6,980 nt of DNA, from positions 1 through 6,980 of the forward strand of contig CAAGNL010000075.1 of assembly GCA_900771305.1 (NCBI GenBank), written 5' to 3'. Under the pieces are notes generated by a model, which saw nothing but the letters and a program-made list of their open reading frames with translations, was not told the DNA's origin and made no database searches. This document shows positions 1 through 5,087 of this stretch, piece by piece (position 1 is the first letter of the stretch; each line of letters starts with the position of its first letter). This DNA is from Kiritimatiellia bacterium (GTDB lineage Bacteria > Verrucomicrobiota > Kiritimatiellia > RFP12 > UBA1067). Made by a program: the position numbers and the translations under genes.

Positions 1-59
1 CTTCTTCGGTGCATTTCGCCTCCGCGAGATGCTTTCGCCGTTGAACTGCCGATTTTAGG
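1..59. repeat. Direct repeat, left copy (59 bp)
   Basis: This stretch matches 2054-2112 in the same orientation with 56 of 59 bases identical; the differences are at positions 25, 33 and 42. Similarity stops at position 60, where the copies diverge (GGTCAT here, GATAAA there). The repeat contains a short stem, GCATTTC pairing with GAGATGC (14-20 and 29-35, one G-U pair). Because it begins exactly at the window edge, homology may continue leftwards. It is probably a member of a dispersed intergenic repeat family, but its function is unknown. Confidence 0.9.
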
Positions 60-67
60 GTCATATG

Positions 68-84
68 CCCGTTCTCCAAACGGG
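68..84 (+). other. Small stem-loop after the left repeat
   Basis: CCCGTT (68-73) and AACGGG (79-84) form a perfect 6-bp stem with a 5-nt loop. No T-tract follows, so it is not a standard intrinsic terminator. It could be the remains of the end of an upstream transcript or part of a repeat. Apart from a near-perfect 11-bp direct repeat (CGAGGTCCTGA at 119-129, CGAGATCCTGA at 134-144) and a weak TACAAT -10-like hexamer at 172-177, I see nothing else between 60 and 285. Confidence 0.4.
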
Positions 85-285
85 TGAACGGACGAGATGC
101 GCCACATGGTCACGGTGCGAGGTCCTGAAGGAGCGAGATCCTGACGTCCCTGAAAAAATCGCGTCTCCGGGTACAATTAGAGGGAGGGATATAGGGATTC
201 GAGTGGAAGAATTCGAGCGCACTTCAACTGACGTTTCTTGGTCCACCATGCTCGATTCCGTTCCGAACAAATCAAGCGATTTCCC

Positions 286-315
286 TTGCCCCACCGAGCA
301 GGGATGTGGTAGACT
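286..315 (+). promoter_or_regulatory. Candidate promoter for the unknown gene
   Basis: TTGCCC (286-291, four of six matches to TTGACA) is followed after 18 bp by TAGACT (310-315, four of six matches to TATAAT). A TG dinucleotide at 307-308 gives an extended -10. Transcription would start near 322, leaving a leader of about 86 nt before the ATG at 408. This is a consensus match only. Confidence 0.4.
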
Positions 316-407
316 TTCGTCGTTCCGTCCAAGTCTCCCTCCGCCCGTCCGTCGGAATCTGGAGGAAAGGGGACAGGACAGACAAGGCGAAAACGAGGAG
401 AAATCCG

Positions 408-1406
408 ATGGATACACGCATCAGAAGAAGGCTGGTCCGCGAAGGGCATGTGCTCGCCGAACGTCCGCATGTGGATACGCGGGCGTTCCTCGACTGGTTC
501 CGCGAGGAGGTCCTCGGTCTGGACTCCGAGGCCTACCGCCGCGCGTTCTGGCGGGCCGCCTATCGGGAGGGGCATACCATCGGCCCCATGCCGCGCACGT
601 TCCGCAGCTGGCAGAACGAGCGCGGCGTCCGCCCTCTGGAGCGGTGTTCGGACGCGCTCGCCGTCTGCTTCTTCATCGGTGCGCCCGCCCTCGCCTGCTG
701 GCTTGCGTGCCGGGCGTTCGACGCGGCGCGCCGTCGCCTGCGCCGGACGACCTACTACGAACGCGAGCGGGACCGTCGGCTTGCGCTCGGGCGTACGCGC
801 CGCGCCATCACGCGGCGATGGACGATGAATCCGAAGCCGACCATGGCCGCCCTGAGGGCTGCCTGGCGCGCGGCGCGGACCTCGCCCGAGGCGGCCCTGC
901 GCCTCGGGGGTATGTTGGAAGACCTCGAATGTTATGTGGACAACCGCGTCGTGGGCGACGCCGAGAAGGGGTGGCGCGGACGCCGGGGCGGTATCAAGCG
1001 CCTCCTCGAACGCGAGGCGCCCGACCTCTTTGCGCACTATGCGGCGCTTATGCGCTACAAGTCCATTGCGCGGCGTTTTCGGCAGGCGTGCGGACTGGCC
1101 GACCCCGTCCCGGCCGATGCGGCCCTTCCTGTCGCCTCCGGGACGCCGCGTGCGCGGACGCGGAGGGTCGCGGGCGTTGACTTCCCCCGCCGCGCCCAAC
1201 CCGTGGACGCCGCGCCGCTCGCCGTCGCAGCCGCCGTGTTCGCGGAAGCGGGGAGGACCGTCATCTCCCTGGAGGCCGCGCTGGCGTTGAGGATCGACCC
1301 TGACTGCATCGCCCTTGCGCGGCGTCCGGCGGACCGCGGCGTGCGGCCGCGCACGTCCCTCCGCGTGGTTGGATGGCTGCGACGGCGTCTGCGGCATTCC
1401 GCCTAG
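408..1406 (+). CDS. Arginine-rich hypothetical protein, 332 aa
   Basis: I do not recognise this protein. The ATG at 408 is chosen because GAGGAG (395-400) lies 7 nt upstream; the same frame is open from a GTG at 306 but has no ribosome site there. Arginine makes up about 19% of residues (64 of 332), while lysine is nearly absent. The N-terminal part (about 1-75) is probably helical and rich in W, F and R. A hydrophobic stretch (about 83-101, with three Cys) could be a single membrane helix or a buried core helix. Residues 140-233 look like the most constrained region: a Pro/Leu-rich helix, then LEDLECYVDN (170-179), a Gly/Arg linker, and an amphipathic segment with LMRYKS (214-219). The GIK..L...AP...Y..LMRYK pattern faintly resembles helix-turn-helix-like segments of phage and plasmid proteins, which is speculation. 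The gene stands alone between direct repeats, suggesting an accessory or repeated gene. Confidence 0.75.
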   Translation: MDTRIRRRLVREGHVLAERPHVDTRAFLDWFREEVLGLDSEAYRRAFWRAAYREGHTIGPMPRTFRSWQNERGVRPLERCSDALAVCFFIGAPALACWLACRAFDAARRRLRRTTYYERERDRRLALGRTRRAITRRWTMNPKPTMAALRAAWRAARTSPEAALRLGGMLEDLECYVDNRVVGDAEKGWRGRRGGIKRLLEREAPDLFAHYAALMRYKSIARRFRQACGLADPVPADAALPVASGTPRARTRRVAGVDFPRRAQPVDAAPLAVAAAVFAEAGRTVISLEAALALRIDPDCIALARRPADRGVRPRTSLRVVGWLRRRLRHSA

Positions 1407-1586
1407 GGTTCATTTTTCTGAAGGATTTCTGCCTTTGACTTGCTCTTTGAACGGATTGCTTGATTTGTTCGGAATGGTATACGTGCATGGGCCTGGTGGG
1501 GAAGATTGAGACGGGTGGGAATGGAAGGGCAGAGGAGGAAGGATCGTGTCGTGCAGAAGAAAATGAAAAGTAAAGCCGCCCCTCGT
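1407..1586. other. Intergenic stretch, no gene seen
   Basis: This region is less GC-rich than the flanking genes, and from about 1490 it is strikingly purine-rich on the + strand. TTGACT (1435-1440) resembles a -35 element, and TGG-TATACG (1475-1483) resembles an extended -10, but the two are too far apart (37 bp) to form one promoter. A 28-codon ORF from an ATG at 1487 to a TAA at 1571-1573 has no ribosome-binding site. A small RNA is possible but nothing specific supports one. Confidence 0.4.
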
Positions 1587-1756
1587 CCGTCAGGTAGCAG
1601 GGGCATTCTTTGACGGAAGGTCCCAATCCGTCAGATAGCACGGGCACTCTCTGACGGAAGGTCCCAGTCCGTTCTTGCCGTTCAGAAAAAGATTCGAGAC
1701 CTTCAGATGGCATGGCTACACTTTGACGGAAGGCCTCAGCCCGTCAAAGAGTACGG
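1587..1756. repeat. Degenerate 41-bp tandem array with inverted repeats
   Basis: Units begin at 1587, 1628, 1669, 1700 and 1741, so three of the four steps... are close to or exactly one period: 41, 41, 31 and 41 bp. The unit starting at 1669 is shortened and diverged, and the last is partial. A typical unit reads CCGTCAG, a TAGCA block, GGGCA, then TGACGG and a conserved joining segment AAGGTCCCARt. CCGTCA and TGACGG are complementary, so each can pair within a unit or across the 11-nt joining segment. The best cross-junction stem is CTTTGACGG (1721-1729) with CCGTCAAAG (1741-1749), nine perfect pairs. The period is not a multiple of three and the segments between repeats are themselves conserved, so it is neither a coding repeat nor a CRISPR array. 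Confidence 0.85.
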
Positions 1757-1847
1757 AGATGCATTGATGGCTGATGAGTTCAGTGAATTAAGCCTAGAAA
1801 AAGCAGTTGCCACAACGCAGACACCTCGCGCCGAGTCAATATCTCCC

Positions 1848-1995
1848 GCGGAGGCGCGGAGACGCGGAGATTTTGAGAGTTATGTCGAATGTTCTGTAAA
1901 GGTCAGGCTTTACCCAATTGGTGACGGGAATCTCCTCTGTGGTCAGTCGCATAAATTTCAATTTCATCTGGGAATCCATCGAAACTCTGCGTCTC
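1848..1995. repeat. Segment with 8-bp tandem repeat and inverted ends
   Basis: GCGGAGGC, GCGGAGAC and GCGGAGAT lie head to tail at 1848-1871. The inner part, GAGACGCGGAG (1859-1869), is complementary to CTCTGCGTCTC (1985-1995) at 10 of 11 positions. The enclosed roughly 115 bp is AT-richer than its surroundings. This could be a small non-autonomous element or a decayed hairpin repeat. No target-site duplication is obvious, and I see no gene in it. Confidence 0.5.
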
Positions 1996-2010
1996 GCACA
2001 CGCTTGCGCG

Positions 2011-2034
2011 CCCTTCGGGTTCACCTTCGGTGAA
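2011..2034 (+). other. Two adjacent TTC-loop hairpins
   Basis: CCCTTCGGG (2011-2019) is followed immediately by TTCACCTTCGGTGAA (2020-2034). Each is a perfect stem (3 bp and 6 bp) closed by the same three-base loop, TTC. They lie 19 bp before the right copy of the direct repeat and may belong to the same repeat element. No T-run follows, so termination is uncertain. Confidence 0.5.
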
Positions 2035-2053
2035 TGTCCCCTACGAAGGCAAG

Positions 2054-2112
2054 CTTCTTCGGTGCATTTCGCCTCCGTGAGATGCCTTCGCCGTGGAACT
2101 GCCGATTTTAGG
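2054..2112. repeat. Direct repeat, right copy (59 bp)
   Basis: This is the second copy of the sequence at 1-59, same orientation, three mismatches. In this copy the stem GCATTTC/GAGATGC is at 2064-2070 and 2079-2085. An alternative, wider stem pairs CGAAGGC (2044-2050) with GCCTTCG (2084-2090). The sequence left of 2054 is structured, so the true repeat may be longer than 59 bp; the left copy cannot be compared there because the window ends. Confidence 0.9.
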
Positions 2113-2119
2113 ATAAATT

Positions 2120-2139
2120 CAGAATTCTCGTGAATTCTG
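2120..2139. repeat. Perfect inverted repeat around EcoRI-like core
   Basis: CAGAATTC (2120-2127) and GAATTCTG (2132-2139) form a perfect 8-bp stem with a TCGT loop. It begins eight bases after the right direct repeat. It could be a transcript-end hairpin, although no T-tract follows, or a dyad for a DNA-binding protein. Confidence 0.55.
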
Positions 2140-2170
2140 CGATTATTTCTCTTAAATGATGTCCTTTAGA

Positions 2171-2226
2171 CGAATGACATAATTCTCATTGGTACATCAG
2201 GACGTGACCATTGAGAATTATATTCG
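2171..2226. repeat. Long imperfect inverted repeat upstream of obgE
   Basis: The 15-base arms at 2179-2193 and 2207-2221 are complementary at 14 positions, with one T-T mismatch and a 13-nt loop. After a 3-nt bulge, CGAAT (2171-2175) also pairs with ATTCG (2222-2226). The arms are AT-rich and about 50 bp upstream of the obgE -10 element. A terminator for leftward or upstream transcripts, an operator, or the hairpin of a small repeat element are all possible. There is no clear T-tract. Confidence 0.65.
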
Positions 2227-2277
2227 TGGTTCCCCGCACATGGGGACATCTAGCCTCCATCCCCAGAAGCTTAAATA

Positions 2278-2293
2278 TGCTATACTATCCGCG
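2278..2293 (+). promoter_or_regulatory. Extended -10 promoter, predicted leaderless start of obgE
   Basis: TGC-TATACT (2278-2286) is a full extended -10: TG, one base, then five of six matches to TATAAT. No good -35 is present at the usual spacing (CATCCC at 2258-2263), as is common for extended -10 promoters. With normal spacing, +1 falls on 2293, the G of the GTG start codon. There is no Shine-Dalgarno sequence, so a leaderless mRNA is predicted. Confidence 0.6.
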
Positions 2294-3501
2294 TGAAAAA
2301 CAAGACATTCATAGATCAGGTGGACGTGCTCGTGCGTTCGGGCAAGGGTGGCGACGGCGCGGCGACGTTCCGGCGTGAGGCGCTGGTGGCGTTCGGTGGC
2401 CCCGACGGCGGCGACGGCGGCCGCGGCGGCGACGTGGTGCTGCGCGCCTCGACGCATGTCAACTCGCTGCTATCCCTCTACTACGACCCCAAGCTCTTCG
2501 CGGAACCCGGCGTGCCCGGCTCCGGCGGACGCTGCTACGGGCGCCGCGGAAAGGACCTGGTCGTCGACGTGCCGTGCGGCACGCTCGTGACGGACTGCGA
2601 GACGGGGCTTGTCGTCGCGGACATCACGACGCCGGGACAGAAGGTCGTCGTCGCCAAGGGCGGCGCGGGTGGATTTGGCAACGTCCACTTCAAGAGCTCC
2701 GTCAATCAGGCCCCCACGGAGCATACCGCCGGCGGCGAGGCGGAGGAGAAGCGCCTCCATCTCGAGCTCAAGACGATCGCCGACGCCGGACTCCTCGGCT
2801 TCCCAAACGCGGGCAAGAGTTCGCTGCTCACGCGTCTCTCCAGCGCCACGCCGAAGATCGCCTCCTATACGTTCACCACGCTCAATCCGATGGTCGGCAC
2901 GATCGAGTACGACGACTTCGCGCAGATCCGCATGGCGGACGTGCCCGGCATCATCGAAGGCGCCTCGCGCGGCGTTGGCCTCGGACTCGCCTTCCTCAAG
3001 CACCTCGAACGCGCGCACGTGCTCATCTATGTCATCGACATGGCCGGCACCGACAACCGCAAGCCCTGGGAGGACTACGCGACGCTCGCGAAGGAGATCG
3101 CCGAGTACAACACCGAACTCGCCGAGCGCCCGTTCCTCGTGCTCGCGAACAAGATGGACAAGGCCGCCGGCCGCAAGAATCTCAAGCGCTTCGTGAAGGA
3201 GACCGGCGTCACGCCGATCGCGATCTCCTGCGAGCCCTCCCTCAAGGACCTGCGCGAGTACGCCGACCTCAAGGACTACGAGGGCCCCGTCGGACTCGAC
3301 TCGTTCAAGGACGCGCTCCGGAAGATCATCAATCCGAAGCCGCGTTCGCACCAGCATCTCGAGACACCGCCCCCGCCGCTCCACGAAATGCCCGATACGA
3401 CGGGGGACGAGATCCCCGCCGAGGCGCTCAAGTTCGCGACCTTCCTGAAACTTGATCCGCCGAAGAAGAAGACCCATCCCTCCCGCGGCAATATCCATTG
3501 A
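2293..3501 (+). CDS. obgE: Obg-family GTPase, ribosome assembly
   Basis: Obg is an essential GTPase that binds the large ribosomal subunit during late assembly and links it to growth and stress state. The glycine-rich Obg fold occupies about residues 1-160 (GGDGAATFRRE, then GGPDGGDGGRGG). The G domain follows: G1 GFPNAGKS at 169-176, the G2 segment with T195/T196, G3 DVPG at 216-219, G4 NKMD at 286-289 and G5 around S312. The protein has 402 residues. After about 350 there is only a Pro-rich then Lys-rich tail (PPKKK), with no recognisable OCT domain; this is also the case in other Obg proteins. GTG at 2293 is the only plausible start, because a stop lies in frame at 2272 and no other start codon intervenes. 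It has no ribosome site and sits on the predicted transcription start. It heads the six-gene run, and its stop is two bases before the next ATG. Confidence 0.97.
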   Translation: MKNKTFIDQVDVLVRSGKGGDGAATFRREALVAFGGPDGGDGGRGGDVVLRASTHVNSLLSLYYDPKLFAEPGVPGSGGRCYGRRGKDLVVDVPCGTLVTDCETGLVVADITTPGQKVVVAKGGAGGFGNVHFKSSVNQAPTEHTAGGEAEEKRLHLELKTIADAGLLGFPNAGKSSLLTRLSSATPKIASYTFTTLNPMVGTIEYDDFAQIRMADVPGIIEGASRGVGLGLAFLKHLERAHVLIYVIDMAGTDNRKPWEDYATLAKEIAEYNTELAERPFLVLANKMDKAAGRKNLKRFVKETGVTPIAISCEPSLKDLREYADLKDYEGPVGLDSFKDALRKIINPKPRSHQHLETPPPPLHEMPDTTGDEIPAEALKFATFLKLDPPKKKTHPSRGNIH

Positions 3502-3503
3502 CC

Positions 3504-4490
3504 ATGAAGGTGCTGCAGAGGGTTTCGGCCTGGCTCGCGAAGGAGACGCCGTGGTTCATCACCGCCATCGCCGTGCTGGCGTACGTCTGCCCGCGTTGCC
3601 TAGGCGTTGACGCGTTCGGCTGGGTGCGCGGCTACACGCAGACGGCCGTGCTCGGCGTGATCATGCTCACAATGGGCATGACGCTCACGCCGCAGGACTT
3701 CAAGGTGCTCGCCTCGCGTCCGCTCGACATCGCGATCGGCTCGCTCGCGCAGTTCGCCCTGATGCCGCTCATCGCCTTCGGCCTCACGCATCTGCTGGGA
3801 ATCCCCAAGGGCGTGGCGGTGGGCCTCATCCTCGTCGGATGCTGCCCCGGTGGCGTCTCCTCGAACATCATGAGCTTCCTCTGCAAGGGTGATGTGGCGT
3901 TCTCCGTTGGCATCACGACGCTCTCGACGCTGCTCGCGCCCCTGACGACGCCGTTTCTGATGCTCTGGCTGGCGGGAGAGATGGTGGACGTCGACGCCAT
4001 CGGAATGTTCAAGAGCGTGCTCCTCGTGACGCTCATGCCAGTGGGACTCGGCTTCCTTTTCAACCGTCTGTTCGGCGCGAAGCCCGCCTTCCGCGAGACG
4101 ATGAAGGTAATGCCGGGCGTGGCCGTGCTGGGGCTTGCGTGCATCGTCGGCGGAGTGGTCTCCGCGCAGGGACAGGCCATCGTCTCTTCGGGCGTGCTGA
4201 TTTTCGTGGGTGTTTTCCTCCATAACACGTTGGGATACGCTTTGGGCTATACGACAGGCGTGCTCGCGCGCTTCACGCGCCCCAAGAAGCGGACGATCTC
4301 CATCGAGGTCGGCATGCAGAACGCCGGCCTCGCGACTGTGCTCGCGACGAAGCACTTCCCCGCGATGCCAGAAGTCGCGATTGCGAGCGCGGTCTCGTGC
4401 GTCTGGCATTCGATCTCGGGCGCGCTGCTCGCAGGTGTGTTCAATGCGCTTGATCGATGGACCGAGAGGAAGTTGAAGGTTGAAAGTTGA
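3504..4490 (+). CDS. BASS-family membrane transporter (bile acid:sodium symporter family)
   Basis: This is an integral inner-membrane protein of 328 residues with about nine or ten hydrophobic segments and the usual length for the family. Two family signatures are clear: GCCPGGVSSN at 112-121 and EVGMQNAGLA at 268-277, the paired segments that form the crossover and sodium-binding region in known structures. Family members import organic anions with sodium; bacterial relatives include PanS-type pantoate carriers. The substrate here cannot be read from sequence, and despite the family name bile acid is not implied. ATG at 3504 is preferred over an in-frame TTG at 3498, which overlaps the obgE stop. 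There is no clear ribosome site, so translation is probably coupled to obgE. The last six codons and the stop are formed by a 7-bp tandem repeat, giving the C-terminus KLKVES. Confidence 0.93.
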   Translation: MKVLQRVSAWLAKETPWFITAIAVLAYVCPRCLGVDAFGWVRGYTQTAVLGVIMLTMGMTLTPQDFKVLASRPLDIAIGSLAQFALMPLIAFGLTHLLGIPKGVAVGLILVGCCPGGVSSNIMSFLCKGDVAFSVGITTLSTLLAPLTTPFLMLWLAGEMVDVDAIGMFKSVLLVTLMPVGLGFLFNRLFGAKPAFRETMKVMPGVAVLGLACIVGGVVSAQGQAIVSSGVLIFVGVFLHNTLGYALGYTTGVLARFTRPKKRTISIEVGMQNAGLATVLATKHFPAMPEVAIASAVSCVWHSISGALLAGVFNALDRWTERKLKVES

Positions 4491-4498
4491 AGGTTGAA
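4471..4498 (+). repeat. Heptamer array RGTTGAA x4
   Basis: Four perfect heptamers, alternating AGTTGAA and GGTTGAA, span the 3' end of the transporter gene. Because 7 is not a multiple of 3, the TGA triplets (4474, 4481, 4488, 4495) fall in all three forward frames. The one at 4488-4490 is the transporter's actual stop codon. Confidence 0.9.
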
Positions 4499-4503
4499 AA
4501 TCC

Positions 4504-4538
4504 CTAGTTCCTAATTCCTAATTCCTAGTTTCTCGTTT
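4504..4538. repeat. Heptamer array CTARTTC x5
   Basis: Five consecutive heptamers (CTAGTTC, CTAATTC, CTAATTC, CTAGTTT, CTCGTTT) fill most of the gap between the transporter and yfcE. TAG/TAA triplets at 4505, 4512, 4519 and 4526 cover all three forward frames. On the reverse strand each of the first four units also reads as TAG, again in all frames. The array ends 8 bases before the yfcE ribosome-binding site. Confidence 0.85.
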
Positions 4539-4556
4539 CTGCCTCAGGAGATGCCG

Positions 4557-5072
4557 ATGAAGATTTTGTTTCTGAGTGATATCCATGGCGTGCCGTCCAC
4601 GCTCGAGCGGGCGTTGAAGATGGCGGAGACGCTGAACCCTGATCGCATCGCCCTGTTGGGTGACCTGCTCTATCATGGCCCACGCAATGGCGTGCCGAAC
4701 TTCTACGATCCCGTGCGCGTGACGGACATTCTCAATGGCCTGAAGGACCGCATCGTCGCCGTGCGCGGCAACTGCGACGCAGAGGTGGACCAGATGATGT
4801 TCCAGTTTCCGATGATGGCCGACTACGCTGTGCTTGACGCAGGCTCCGAGACCTTCTTCCTCACGCATGGACACCTCTTCAACGAGAACCGTCTGCCGCC
4901 GATCGGCATTGGTACCGTCCTCGCCCACGGCCACACGCATGTGCCCGAACTCAAGAAGATCGACTGTGGCCTGACCATCTTCAATCCCGGCTCGGTCTCG
5001 CTTCCGAAGGGTGGTTCCTCGCAGTCCTTTGGATTCTTCGACGGCACCGAGCTGAAACATTACACCATCTAG
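4557..5072 (+). CDS. yfcE: YfcE-type metallophosphoesterase
   Basis: This is a cytosolic, metal-dependent phosphodiesterase of the calcineurin-like superfamily, closely resembling E. coli YfcE over its whole length. That enzyme cleaves artificial phosphodiesters in vitro; its natural substrate is not settled. All family motifs are present: SDIHG (7-11), GDLLYHGPRN (35-44), RGNCD (70-74), THGH (103-106) and GHTH (125-128), supplying the Asp, His and Asn ligands of a two-metal site. The blocks EVDQM and NPGSVSLPKGG are also typical of YfcE. The start is placed at the second ATG (4557), giving 171 aa, because AGGAG (4546-4550) is 6 nt from it. The ATG at 4551 would directly abut the AGGAG. The gene is 15 bases upstream of rlmB and probably in the same transcript. 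Confidence 0.93.
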   Translation: MKILFLSDIHGVPSTLERALKMAETLNPDRIALLGDLLYHGPRNGVPNFYDPVRVTDILNGLKDRIVAVRGNCDAEVDQMMFQFPMMADYAVLDAGSETFFLTHGHLFNENRLPPIGIGTVLAHGHTHVPELKKIDCGLTIFNPGSVSLPKGGSSQSFGFFDGTELKHYTI

Positions 5073-5087
5073 GGTACAAAACACGAT

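Noticed and set aside
177..1397. Long open frame on the minus strand opposite the 408-1406 gene
   Set aside because: It is antisense to a frame with a good ribosome site. High GC keeps the frame open, and the product is low-complexity Arg/Ala/Gly/Pro with no recognisable domain.
1391..1417. Intrinsic terminator after the unknown gene (GCGG-CATT-CCGC, then TTTTT)
   Set aside because: The stem is only 4 bp, it lies within the coding end, and the T-run begins 10 bases after the stem.
1487..1573. 28-codon ORF in the purine-rich stretch
   Set aside because: No ribosome-binding site, low-complexity Gly/Glu composition, and purine bias alone explains the absence of stops.
1261..1713. Minus-strand open frame with an internally repetitive N-terminus
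   Set aside because: Its apparent protein repeats come from the 41-bp array, whose period is not a multiple of three, and it overlaps the end of the 408-1406 gene.
1587..1756. CRISPR-like appearance of the 41-bp array
   Set aside because: The segments between the repeated arms are themselves conserved instead of unique spacers, one unit is shortened, and no cas gene is present.
1707..2033. Possible small gene on the + strand (an ATG at 1767 has a GGAG 8 nt upstream, 88 codons)
   Set aside because: It starts next to the 41-bp array, runs through the 8-mer tandem repeat and ends inside the TTC-loop hairpins. The product resembles no family, so it reads as a frame through repeats.
2470..3498. 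Long minus-strand open frame opposite obgE
   Set aside because: It is a shadow of obgE, whose Obg and GTPase motifs are all in the + frame.
3498..3503. TTG start for the transporter, overlapping the obgE stop
   Set aside because: The ATG at 3504 is a stronger start and gives the usual family N-terminus. The TTG would add only two residues and has no ribosome site either.
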